From Sporosarcina sp. BP05 (GTDB lineage: Bacteria > Bacillota > Bacilli > Bacillales_A > Planococcaceae): a DNA stretch of 64,000 bases. The DNA lies in contig NZ_JACFTD010000001.1 in NCBI RefSeq assembly GCF_014282005.1, positions 362,210-426,209 on the forward strand, written 5' to 3'. Positions 1-7,299 of this stretch are shown here, one piece after another; positions within the stretch are counted from its first letter, which is position 1, and each line of letters starts with the position of its first letter. Made by a program: the position numbers and the translations under genes. The notes beneath the pieces are model-generated. The model had not been told where the DNA came from. It saw only the letters and a program-made list of their open reading frames with translations, and did no database searches.

Positions 1-915
1 AAGTGATTCCAGAAAAGCTTTGCCAATTTCCACTTTAGTTGCAATTTCAGCAAGTTTAAACTGCGTGTTTTGGAAAGAACCAATCGGCTTATCAAATGCT
101 TTCCGCGATTTCACATACGCCAATGTCAATTCCAGCATGTCTTCAGATGCCGTCTGTGCAGCAATCGCAACAACAAGCCGTTCCTGCTGTAGTTTTTCCA
201 TCATGTAGCTGAATCCTTTTCCTTCTTCGCCGATCAGGTTTGCTACAGGAACGCGGCAATCGTCAAAAAACAACTCCGCCGTGTCTTGCGAATGTAGCCC
301 TACTTTATCGAGTTTGCGACCTTTCGTGAATCCTGGCGTTCCTTCTTCTATAATAAGTAGACTGACGCCGCGATGTTTCGGTTCGGCATATGGATCGGTT
401 TTTACAGCAACGAGCATAAGGTTTCCATTAATACCATTTGTGATAAACGTCTTTTGACCATTCACGACGTAGTGGTCACCATCTTTAATTGCAGTTGTCC
501 AGATATTAGCCAGGTCCGATCCTGTGCCTGGCTCCGTCATTGCAATAGCGGTAATATTGTCAGCGCTTACACATCCGGGTAACCAACGTGTTTTCTGCTC
601 CACAGTGCCAAACGATTCAATATATGGAACAACGATGTCATTGTGCAAGCCCACACCCGTAAGGCCTGTGCCTACACGCTCAAGTTCTTCCCCGATTATA
701 ACGCTGAAGCTGAAATCCAGACCAAGTCCACCGTATTTATCATCCACTTGCGGACAGAGGAATCCCATCTTCCCGAGTTTTTTCCAAAACGCGATTGGAA
801 TAAGCCGGTCTTTTTCCCATGTATCGTAGTGTGGGACAGCTTCTTTTTGAAGAAACTTTCGGAGCGAATCTCGAAACATGACGTGCTCATCCGTTTCAAA
901 TTTGTATCTCGCCAA
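1..915 (-). CDS. Acyl-CoA dehydrogenase, 5' part (runs off the window)
   Basis: This encodes the first 305 residues of an FAD-dependent acyl-CoA dehydrogenase, which makes the trans-2-enoyl-CoA double bond in fatty-acid or branched-chain acyl-CoA breakdown. The frame stays open to base 1, so the C-terminal domain with the catalytic Glu lies outside. Visible family signatures are the flavin/substrate loop (AMTEPGTGSD) and the following beta-domain segment (NGQKTFITNG). The start is TTG at 915 because an AAGGGGG ribosome site sits 8-9 bases before it and the protein then begins in the usual helical domain (RYKFETDEHVMFRDSLRKF). It lies 3 bases downstream of a thiolase-like remnant, so the two were probably once one beta-oxidation operon. 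The substrate class cannot be told from this part. Confidence 0.9.
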   Translation of the reverse strand, partial: MARYKFETDEHVMFRDSLRKFLQKEAVPHYDTWEKDRLIPIAFWKKLGKMGFLCPQVDDKYGGLGLDFSFSVIIGEELERVGTGLTGVGLHNDIVVPYIESFGTVEQKTRWLPGCVSADNITAIAMTEPGTGSDLANIWTTAIKDGDHYVVNGQKTFITNGINGNLMLVAVKTDPYAEPKHRGVSLLIIEEGTPGFTKGRKLDKVGLHSQDTAELFFDDCRVPVANLIGEEGKGFSYMMEKLQQERLVVAIAAQTASEDMLELTLAYVKSRKAFDKPIGSFQNTQFKLAEIATKVEIGKAFLESL

Positions 916-918
916 TGG

Positions 919-1089
919 TCAATCCCCCTTGTGTAACATGCGCTTTTGAAAGTAATAGATTATTAACTTTATCAGCACTTGCTGTGTAGATGTCCATATC
1001 CACAAGTTCATCAAGTCTGTAGACCGAAAAGCTCCCTTTTCCCTGCCTACCGCAGTTCCCACTCCTTCAACAATAACAATCTCTTTCAT
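919..1089 (-). pseudogene. Thiolase N-terminal remnant
   Basis: A 56-codon frame starts MKEIVIVEGVGTAVGREKGA, which resembles the N-terminus of acetyl-CoA acyltransferases (thiolases). After about 25 residues the similarity ends and the frame runs through low-quality sequence to a stop at 919. A real thiolase has about 390 residues and an active-site Cys near residue 90, both missing here. The piece ends 3 bases before the acyl-CoA dehydrogenase start and its tail carries that gene's ribosome site. The simplest reading is a large internal deletion of a thiolase gene whose 5' end still serves as leader for the dehydrogenase. Identification rests on the short N-terminal motif only. Confidence 0.55.
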
Positions 1090-1169
1090 TCCCACACCTA
1101 GTTATCTGAATTAATTAATTTTTCTTATAATAATAGAATACATGAAAATACTTACAAAATCTAGTATGA

Positions 1170-1197
1170 CTTAGACTGAATCAGCCTCAAGTCTTAG
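1170..1197. promoter_or_regulatory. Candidate operator before liaI-like gene
   Basis: An inverted repeat with arms CTTAGACT and AGTCTTAG (7 of 8 matched, 12-base spacer) lies 80 bases before the liaI-like start. LiaR of Bacillus activates the liaIH promoter from an upstream inverted repeat, so this is a reasonable candidate. A possible -10 (TATAAG) follows at about 1240. No binding data support it. Confidence 0.35.
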
Positions 1198-1277
1198 ATG
1201 AAAATCCGCTTAGCGCCCGTTTGGACGAGCCGGAAATCGTTATAAGATTAAGCTACAAACGAAAGGAGGAACAACAA

Positions 1278-1628
1278 ATGAAAAAACTAGGTCTTGCAGC
1301 ACTCGGTATTACAGCGGCAATCGTTGCCCTTGTAAACCTTGGATCACTTCTCGCACTTGCATTTTCTGCATTAGTTGCATACGCGGGGTTCCATTATTTC
1401 AGAAAGAGCACTTCCATAATCTCAAAAATATTCTGGGGAGGCGTACTTGTCGTTGGCTTGTTAACAGCAATTGCAAATGTACCAGCATTCATCGGAATCA
1501 TTGCTCTAGTGGGTGTTCTGTACACTTGGCGTAAATGGCATGGTACAGAAAATAGTAACATCATCAATAACGCCACCGATGATCCATTCGTAAACTTCGA
1601 ACGTCAGTGGAATGAAATTACAAAATAA
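1278..1628 (+). CDS. LiaI-like small membrane protein
   Basis: A 116-residue membrane protein with three hydrophobic segments (about residues 4-22, 24-41 and 50-85) and a short acidic, polar C-terminal tail. It sits directly before the PspA-family gene, in the place LiaI holds in Bacillus liaIH; LiaI anchors LiaH at the membrane during envelope stress. The ATG at 1278 has AAAGGAGG 8 bases upstream, so the longer frame starting further up is not needed. The PspA gene follows 16 bases later. Function is inferred from position and topology because the sequence itself is poorly conserved in this family. Confidence 0.65.
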   Translation: MKKLGLAALGITAAIVALVNLGSLLALAFSALVAYAGFHYFRKSTSIISKIFWGGVLVVGLLTAIANVPAFIGIIALVGVLYTWRKWHGTENSNIINNATDDPFVNFERQWNEITK

Positions 1629-1644
1629 TGAGGAGGAACTAACT

Positions 1645-2274
1645 ATGAACTCACTTTGGAATAGATTCAAATACTCGGTACAAGCAGATCTTCACACGGT
1701 GCTCGATAAAAAAGAAAGCAAAAATCCAATCGCCATGTTGAATCAATACATCCGCGAGGCAGAAAAACAGACCGATTCAATCGGCAAATTACTTGAACGT
1801 CAAAGCAAACTAAAAACAGAACTGCAGAAAGAATTGGCAGAAGCAGAAAAGATGGCAGACAAACGCCGCAATCAGCTCGCACTTGCACAAACTGCAGGTG
1901 AAGAAGACTTAGTTGCATTTGCTGAGGAGGAAATCGCCGCGTACGATACGCGTGCAGCAGAACTATCGGAAAGTGTTATGGAAACGGCCTATGAACTGAT
2001 TTCACTTGAACGTAAATTCGAAGAAATGAAACATAAAGTCAAAGACATGAAAGTACGTCAGCTACAATTAATGGGCAAAGAGAATGTGACGCGGGCCCAT
2101 CATCGCATGGACCAAGTCATCTCTCCTGAAAATGCAGACAGCAAAATGGCGTCAGTTGGCGATATGAAAAAGTATATCGAAAACCTTGGTGGAAAGATTG
2201 AACGTGAGTACGAAACGTCATCTATGGACCGTCGCCTCGAGTCATTAGGAAAAGCGGAAGGTGCCGTAAAGTGA
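1645..2274 (+). CDS. liaH: PspA/IM30 family phage-shock protein LiaH
   Basis: A 209-residue, almost wholly alpha-helical, highly charged protein of the PspA/IM30/Vipp1 family. Family hallmarks are the N-terminal amphipathic helix (SLWNRFKYSVQADLHTVLDK), the PM/NPIAMLNQYIREAE segment, and a long coiled coil from about residue 30 to 160. Such proteins form membrane-associated ring oligomers that protect a leaky or antibiotic-damaged membrane. ATG at 1645 is preferred over the upstream ATG because GAGGAGG lies 8 bases before it. It pairs with the LiaI-like gene just upstream and is separated from liaFSR by a structured non-coding repeat, so it may be transcribed apart from them at high level. 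Confidence 0.9.
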   Translation: MNSLWNRFKYSVQADLHTVLDKKESKNPIAMLNQYIREAEKQTDSIGKLLERQSKLKTELQKELAEAEKMADKRRNQLALAQTAGEEDLVAFAEEEIAAYDTRAAELSESVMETAYELISLERKFEEMKHKVKDMKVRQLQLMGKENVTRAHHRMDQVISPENADSKMASVGDMKKYIENLGGKIEREYETSSMDRRLESLGKAEGAVK

Positions 2275-2591
2275 ATACAGCCTAAATTCGCCACTTCGTG
2301 TGGCAACGGCTGTGTGACCTACATCCTGTAGGCCCGCGACAGGCATAAGACAGATTGGCGACGTGGCGCACTTTGCCACATAGCCTATCTGACTTATGTC
2401 CCGAGCATCTGGCACCTGAAGCCTAGACATTAGAGAAAGAATCCGCAAAAGAAGTAGAAATTGTGTAAAATAGACTGTAGGATGCAGGTATGCAAACGTC
2501 GTCACAGAACGCGGCTTACTTAGGTCGCGTACCTGCTTCCTTACTTTCCTTACTGACAGATAATCTGACCTCAAGAAGGGGGAATAACAAG
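2275..2591. repeat. Structured intergenic repeat (copy A) between liaH and liaF
   Basis: This 317-base gap is packed with inverted repeats. Bases 2278-2333 match 40832-40887 at 47 of 56 positions without gaps. Inside are hairpin 1 (GCCAC 2290-2294 with GTGGC 2300-2304) and hairpin 2 (CCTAC 2318-2322 with GTAGG 2328-2332). A longer hairpin follows, 2342-2359 with 2383-2400, with GTGGC/GCCAC nested at 2363-2379. Further on GCAGGTA (about 2484) can pair with TACCTGC (about 2530). The GC-rich stems differ from the AT-rich surroundings. No convincing protein is encoded. It could be a mobile palindromic element or a regulatory RNA ahead of liaF. Confidence 0.8.
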
Positions 2592-3293
2592 ATGAAACGA
2601 ATCGATACGAGCAAAATCACATTTTGGGGACTCACTTTTCTGCTGCTCATTTTTGTTGAGGCGGCTTTCTTTCATAATGGCAATATCGTGTTCGTCCTTC
2701 TCGGTGCCGGACTTATTTATTACGGATTGCGGAAGCGATCGAAACTGCTATTTTTACCGGGCCTGTTTTTCATCGCGATGGCACTTTTCACATTGTGGAG
2801 TTTACGAGTACTCATCTTCACCGTCATCGTCTACGTCCTTGTAAGATTATGGAAAGGTGTACCGTCGGAGGAAATTATGCGTCCTCTCAAGGATCTTCAG
2901 CGAGAGACGCCAAATGGAATTTGGAAAAACAAATTTTTTTCCGTCCAGTCATCCCCCTTTTCGTCTTATGAGTGGGAGGATATCCATATCCAAGGACTTT
3001 TTGGTGATATCCACATCGATGTCACGGATACGGTGCTACCAAAAGGGACTTCTTTAATTTCCGTTAGGCAAGGTATAGGGAAAATTAAGATTGACTTGCC
3101 TTACGAAATCCCCGTACGCATTCATTACACGACATTAATTGGTGATGCTAAGCTGTTCAATATCTACCGAAAACGACTCATTAACGAGTCGCTCCATATG
3201 AAAGATAGTTATGAAGGGAAATCAGCTGAGTCCCCTGAACTTATCATTACACTTTCCACTTGGGGCGGAGATGTCGAGGTGACACGAAAATGA
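2592..3293 (+). CDS. liaF: LiaF-type regulator of the LiaRS system
   Basis: A 233-residue protein with an N-terminal membrane domain (hydrophobic segments at about residues 8-30, 33-45 and 50-80) and a soluble C-terminal domain of the cell-wall-active antibiotics response type (DUF2154), from about residue 115 on. LiaF keeps the LiaS kinase inactive when the envelope is unstressed. ATG 2592 follows GGGGG by 9 bases; the longer frame begins inside the structured repeat and is unlikely. Its last codons overlap the liaS start (ATGA), showing translational coupling. Confidence 0.88.
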   Translation: MKRIDTSKITFWGLTFLLLIFVEAAFFHNGNIVFVLLGAGLIYYGLRKRSKLLFLPGLFFIAMALFTLWSLRVLIFTVIVYVLVRLWKGVPSEEIMRPLKDLQRETPNGIWKNKFFSVQSSPFSSYEWEDIHIQGLFGDIHIDVTDTVLPKGTSLISVRQGIGKIKIDLPYEIPVRIHYTTLIGDAKLFNIYRKRLINESLHMKDSYEGKSAESPELIITLSTWGGDVEVTRK

Positions 3294-4336
3294 AGGCAGT
3301 TATCGGACGGGGACTTGTTTTATCGTTTCTATTTACCGTGATTGCCGCGGTGTACTTCTATTTTATTATTGGGTTGCCTTTAGAGGAAAGTTGGTTTGCA
3401 TTTTACGAATTGAAGTTTGCGGAAGTTCCTCTTGGTTGGTGGATTTTGAACACTATTCTCCTGCTTGCCTGGGGTATCGCCATATGGACGGGGTTTTTAG
3501 GAAGTTCAAGGGAGAAAGCGATTGAGCAGAGGATAACGGCGTTGATCGACACCGAGCTAGAAACCGATTCAATCTGGAAGTTCTCTCCCCGCATGGACCG
3601 GGCAATCGGGACGGTGTCAACAGTCATTCATACACAACGAAAAAGTCTGCAACGTATAATAGATGAGCGTGCGGAGGAGCAAGACAAACTGATCCAAGAA
3701 AGAATTATACAGGAACGACAGCGGCTTGCACGCGAGTTGCATGATTCAGTATCCCAGCAACTGTTCGCCGCATCGATGCTATTATCCGCAATTACAGAAA
3801 ACAACGAAGCCGTTATAGCACAAAAATCGGTACTCCAAGTCGAGCGAATCGTCCAACAGGCACAACTGGAAATGCGCGCGTTGCTCCTCCATTTAAGACC
3901 GGCGGCCTTGAACAATAAATCGCTCGCTGAAGGGCTTGAAGAATTGTTAATTGAATTAAGAGAAAAAGTTCTATTCGATATCCGATTCCGCTTGGAAGAA
4001 GTGACATTATCTAAAGGTGCAGAGGATCATTTATTCCGCATCGCGCAGGAGACGTTATCCAATACACTGCGCCATGCACAAGCCACGGAAGTCGATGTGC
4101 TATTTGTGGAAAGAGACGGACTCGCGATTTTCCGTGTGCAAGATAATGGTGTCGGGTTCAAGGATAGTGACGGAAAAGGCGGCTCATATGGGCTGCAAAA
4201 CGTCAAAGAACGTGCAATTGAAATCGGCGGAACATGCAAAATTGTTTCCGTTCCCTCACAAGGAACAATTGTAGAAGTAAAATTACCTGCTCGAAAAGGA
4301 GATGAATCGAATGATCAAGATCCTATTAGTGGATGA
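3290..4336 (+). CDS. liaS: LiaS-type sensor histidine kinase
   Basis: A 348-residue NarL-group histidine kinase with two membrane segments (about residues 8-27 and 50-70) enclosing a very short outside loop, the 'intramembrane-sensing' layout. The HisKA_3 box is RLARELHDSVSQQLF with His151 as phosphoacceptor; the ATPase domain shows the N box (ETLSNTLRHA) and G box (QDNGVGF, GSYGLQNVKERA). It senses lipid-II-cycle and envelope damage and phosphorylates LiaR. The start overlaps the liaF stop, and its end overlaps liaR, so liaF-liaS-liaR are one unit. Confidence 0.92.
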   Translation: MKAVIGRGLVLSFLFTVIAAVYFYFIIGLPLEESWFAFYELKFAEVPLGWWILNTILLLAWGIAIWTGFLGSSREKAIEQRITALIDTELETDSIWKFSPRMDRAIGTVSTVIHTQRKSLQRIIDERAEEQDKLIQERIIQERQRLARELHDSVSQQLFAASMLLSAITENNEAVIAQKSVLQVERIVQQAQLEMRALLLHLRPAALNNKSLAEGLEELLIELREKVLFDIRFRLEEVTLSKGAEDHLFRIAQETLSNTLRHAQATEVDVLFVERDGLAIFRVQDNGVGFKDSDGKGGSYGLQNVKERAIEIGGTCKIVSVPSQGTIVEVKLPARKGDESNDQDPISG

Positions 4337-4943
4337 CCACGAAATGGTGCGGATCGGTGTATCGGCTTACCTTCAGATTCAGCCCGATATGGAAGTTATC
4401 GGTGAAGCGGTAAATGGGCGCGAAGCCGTTGAAAAAGCACTCGAGTTACGCCCCGATATTATTTTGATGGATATGGTCATGCCTGAAATGAACGGTGCCG
4501 AAGCAACTGCCGCAATCATAAAGGAGTGGTCGGAAGCAAAAATCGTTATCGTGACTAGTTTTCTAGATGACGACAAAGTATATCCGGCACTTGAAGCAGG
4601 CGCAATCAGCTACATATTGAAAACATCGAATGCGAAGCGAATTGCGGAGGCCATCCGTGAAACATTGAAAGGACAAACGGTGTTGGAACCTGAAGTCACA
4701 ACAAAAATGATGCGCAAAATGCGAGCGGGCAATGAACGGCAACCCCACGATGAGTTGACGGAACGTGAACACGAAGTTTTATTGCACCTCGCCAAAGGTA
4801 AAACGAATCAGGAAATCGCTGATGATTTGTTTATTGCCCTGAAAACAGTGAAGACGCATGTTAGCAATCTATTAGCTAAACTAGAAGTGCAAGACCGGAC
4901 ACAAGCAGTTATTTATGCGTTTAAGCATGATTTAGTGAATTAA
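4311..4943 (+). CDS. liaR: LiaR-type response regulator
   Basis: A 210-residue NarL/FixJ-family response regulator. The receiver domain has the acidic pair (VDDHE), phosphoacceptor Asp54 (ILMDMVMPEM) and a late Lys (ILKTSN). The C-terminal LuxR-type helix-turn-helix is clear (LTEREHEVLLHLAKGKTNQE, then ALKTVKTHVSNLLAKL). ATG 4311 is chosen over 4302 because AAGGAG directly abuts the latter. It overlaps liaS by 26 bases. Expected target is the liaI-liaH promoter upstream. A strong terminator follows. Confidence 0.93.
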   Translation: MIKILLVDDHEMVRIGVSAYLQIQPDMEVIGEAVNGREAVEKALELRPDIILMDMVMPEMNGAEATAAIIKEWSEAKIVIVTSFLDDDKVYPALEAGAISYILKTSNAKRIAEAIRETLKGQTVLEPEVTTKMMRKMRAGNERQPHDELTEREHEVLLHLAKGKTNQEIADDLFIALKTVKTHVSNLLAKLEVQDRTQAVIYAFKHDLVN

Positions 4944-4944
4944 A

Positions 4945-4999
4945 AAGCAGTCATCACACGTCAGACTATACCTGATGTATGATGACTGCTTATTTTTTT
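4945..4999 (+). terminator. Rho-independent terminator after liaR
   Basis: Arms AAGCAGTCATCA (4945-4956) and TGATGACTGCTT (4980-4991) pair perfectly and are followed by A and seven T. Confidence 0.9.
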
Positions 5000-5011
5000 A
5001 ATGAATTATTC

Positions 5012-5479
5012 TTATGCCAAGCGGTTCAATGCATTAATCATGCCTGCATGAACGCCTTCATGCCACACTGCAAATTGAACGACCGCCTCAACTGTCGCCA
5101 TCGTATGCAAGGGCCCAATTGACATCGGTTCCTGTAACGTATTGTGCTGATTGCCTTCAAGCGCTTTTTCGACACGCTCTGGTTGTGCCTCTAAAGCCGT
5201 GAGGAGCTCGTCCATTGATGGGGCATTTCCTTGCCAATCGTTAGGTCCTGACCCCGACACAAAGAGAGGAATCCATTCAGGATGGACAGGTTCATAACCT
5301 TCCACTGCTTTTTGAACGAGTGTTTCCATCGTTACAAAAATATGGCCCGCATTCCAACGAATCGTGTTATTGAATCCTGTTGGTTGTGCGTCCCAAGCCT
5401 CTGTTTTTGACTTTACAAGACGTCCAAGTGTATAAATACGTGTGAATTTTAACTGATTCATTGTTTCGATGATAATCAT
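5012..5479 (-). CDS. DinB family protein
   Basis: A 155-residue DinB/YfiT-like protein: a four-helix bundle that usually holds one metal ion through three His residues. Candidate ligands are in the segment RWNAGHIF and in the C-terminal WHEGVHAGMI. Members include bacillithiol-linked transferases and damage-induced proteins of unknown chemistry. The start is uncertain: AAAGGA touches the first ATG at 5479, and a second ATG six codons later (5461) begins MNQLKFTRIY, a more typical family start. It is a single gene facing the lia cluster. Confidence 0.75.
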   Translation of the reverse strand: MIIIETMNQLKFTRIYTLGRLVKSKTEAWDAQPTGFNNTIRWNAGHIFVTMETLVQKAVEGYEPVHPEWIPLFVSGSGPNDWQGNAPSMDELLTALEAQPERVEKALEGNQHNTLQEPMSIGPLHTMATVEAVVQFAVWHEGVHAGMINALNRLA

Positions 5480-5562
5480 TCCTTTCTTTGCTTCTCTGCT
5501 ACCCTATCGCATCTTATCGGCAAACCAAAACGATCGCTCCAAAAGGAACGACCGCTACTAAG

Positions 5563-5886
5563 TCATGGTTTAAATGGATCCTCATTCGGTTTCTCTTCAT
5601 TCCATTTATCGTGTGTTTCTTGATCAAACTTGCTGTCTTCTTTTTGTTTTTCTCCAGATGGGTATTGTTCGCCCGACTTCGGCTTATTATAACCCGTGTC
5701 TGTTTTGTATGTTCCATATGCTGACTGTTCGTTCTCACCAGTCTTGACCAAGGTGTTTTTTCTAAAGACATCCGATGTATTCGAATCGGATGGATCCGCG
5801 AGTGGAAGCTCATCGGAATTAGCTGCCCCTTTCACTTTCGGTTCAAGATCTTCTTTGTTTGGGTACTTACCATCTGATTTTGTCAT
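5563..5886 (-). CDS. Hydrophilic hypothetical protein
   Basis: A 107-residue, very polar protein rich in Lys, Glu, Asp, Asn and Pro, without hydrophobic segments or Cys, probably intrinsically disordered. Repeated YxT/YNKPKSGEQYPSGEK-like stretches lie in its second half. The start at 5886 is taken because GGAGG lies 12 bases before it; a longer frame upstream has unrelated composition and no ribosome site. I do not recognise a family. Similar small hydrophilic proteins in Bacilli are often stress- or spore-linked, but nothing here proves that. Confidence 0.6.
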   Translation of the reverse strand: MTKSDGKYPNKEDLEPKVKGAANSDELPLADPSDSNTSDVFRKNTLVKTGENEQSAYGTYKTDTGYNKPKSGEQYPSGEKQKEDSKFDQETHDKWNEEKPNEDPFKP

Positions 5887-6219
5887 AGTATCTATTGATC
5901 CTCCTTCTTCGAATAGCAATTCGGAGAACGGCCTTTCCACTTCGGTATCGGTGCACCTAATGGATGCCCACCACTTTCCCGAATAGTGATTCGATTCCCA
6001 CATTTTAAATTAATGATACAACACATTTCATCAAACAAGCAAGTAGAATCCCATTATCCACGACAGGATGGCCACTCCAATTCCCGCGTCTTGCTAAACT
6101 ATTCCACTAAATGACCGAAAGCAAACATTTTTTCAACAGACGTAAAGGCGTTTGTACTTATCGCCTAGTAATCTGTTTGCATAAGCTAAATTAGACCATT
6201 CATGAAAGGAGTGTTGACA
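5887..6219. other. Gene-free stretch holding the YjcZ promoter
   Basis: No coding potential is apparent. Near the right end CATAAGCTA (6180-6188) matches the sigma-K -10 pattern CATANNNTA, 32 bases before the YjcZ-type start. I could not pick a matching -35 with confidence. Confidence 0.5.
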
Positions 6220-6318
6220 ATGGGTCAATACGGGGGATCTGAGGGCGGAAGCTCGTTTGCGTTAATTATTGTGCTTTTCATCCTGTTAATTATTATTGGT
6301 GCTTGCTTTATTGGTTAA
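6220..6318 (+). CDS. YjcZ family small sporulation-type protein
   Basis: A 32-residue peptide: Gly/Ser-rich head (MGQYGGSEGGSSFA), then one hydrophobic helix rich in Ile, Leu and Val ending in GACFIG. This is the layout of YjcZ/SscA-type small spore proteins of Bacillaceae, of which SscA of B. subtilis is a spore-coat-assembly member. AAAGGAG lies 8 bases before the ATG, and a sigma-K-like -10 lies upstream, fitting late mother-cell expression. A strong terminator follows at 6373. It is one of the few direct signs that the organism sporulates. Confidence 0.8.
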   Translation: MGQYGGSEGGSSFALIIVLFILLIIIGACFIG

Positions 6319-6372
6319 TTAAGGATGTTAGGCATCAAGTACCAAGCACTTGCTAGCATTATATCTTTTCTT

Positions 6373-6402
6373 AGGGAGCGCTTGAAAAGCGCTCCCTTTC
6401 TA
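6373..6402 (+). terminator. Terminator after YjcZ-type gene
   Basis: AGGGAGCGCTT (6373-6383) pairs perfectly with AAGCGCTCCCT (6387-6397) across a 3-base loop, followed by TTCTATATTT. Confidence 0.85.
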
Positions 6403-6483
6403 TATTTCCATTTTATTCATTTCAATGAAACCTAATACATTAATTAGTCGTCAAATACTGAATCAGTGATTGGAGGTTCTACT

Positions 6484-7128
6484 ATGATACAGGGAATTAT
6501 TTTATCGTTATTGAGCATCATTTTTCTACTGTGGATTGAACAATCCGTAGAAGTTGCATACATATGGAAAACAGTGGCGAAAATGATTCTTTTCCTAATC
6601 CTCCCACTCATTTTATTCCGCAAGGCGGAATTCCCATTCTTACGATTGCGCCAAACTGATCGAAAAAGCATGATGACCGCGATTGGTTCTGGGGTTGCAA
6701 TCATGGGGATTATCATCATCGCGTTCATCTTCTTACAGCCCTTCATAGACATTGATGCGCTTCTAGCTGACCTTGCTGGCGCAGGTATAACGACTACAAC
6801 ATTCCCGTTCATCGCCCTCTATATATTGTTCGGTAATTCGATGTTAGAGGAATTTTACTTCCGCGGTCTGTTGCCAAATCTTGTTGGCGAGTCTCGGATT
6901 CGGTTTATTTTACCATCATTCCTGTTTGCCATTTATCATATCTCGATTTTTCTTCCATGGTTCAACCCAACTCTTCTTATACTCGCTGTGACAGGGCTCT
7001 GGGTCGGCGGAGTTATCTTTCAACTCGCCAATGAAAAAAGTGGAACAATATTGCCCTCTTGGATAATTCACATGAGTTCAGATATTGGCGTATTACTCAT
7101 CGGTGTCTATATCATGTATTTCTATTGA
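6484..7128 (+). CDS. CPBP (Abi/CAAX-like) intramembrane metalloprotease
   Basis: A 214-residue multi-pass membrane protein of the CPBP family (PF02517), related to Rce1 CAAX proteases and bacteriocin self-immunity proteins. Motif 1 is EEFYFRG (EExxxR, near residues 118-124), motif 2 is the His in FAIYHISIF, and motif 3 is the late His in SWIIHMSSD; all three metal/catalytic elements are present. About six membrane segments are predictable. ATG 6484 follows GGAGG by 7 bases. It is monocistronic with no bacteriocin genes nearby, so a housekeeping or regulatory proteolysis role is as likely as immunity. Confidence 0.82.
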   Translation: MIQGIILSLLSIIFLLWIEQSVEVAYIWKTVAKMILFLILPLILFRKAEFPFLRLRQTDRKSMMTAIGSGVAIMGIIIIAFIFLQPFIDIDALLADLAGAGITTTTFPFIALYILFGNSMLEEFYFRGLLPNLVGESRIRFILPSFLFAIYHISIFLPWFNPTLLILAVTGLWVGGVIFQLANEKSGTILPSWIIHMSSDIGVLLIGVYIMYFY

Positions 7129-7223
7129 ATAAGACTGCAAAATAACTATTCAAATAAAGAACTCCATTCAAATCGCAACTGTGCTAGGGGATGCCTTCGC
7201 TCAGTATATATATAGGTAGTCAT

Positions 7224-7280
7224 TGTGAAAAATAAAGCTGTACGCATTACCCCTCTGTATAAGGACGTTGCGTACAGCTT
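7224..7280 (-). terminator. Terminator of the two-component operon
   Basis: AAGCTGTACGCA (7235-7246) and TGCGTACAGCTT (7269-7280) form a perfect 12-bp stem; read on the minus strand it is followed by TATTTTTCA. Confidence 0.85.
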
Positions 7281-7299
7281 ATTATTATATATATATTTG

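Noticed and set aside
2490..2591. Longer LiaF start within the structured repeat
   Set aside because: The extra 34 residues are untypical of LiaF and the good ribosome site is before 2592.
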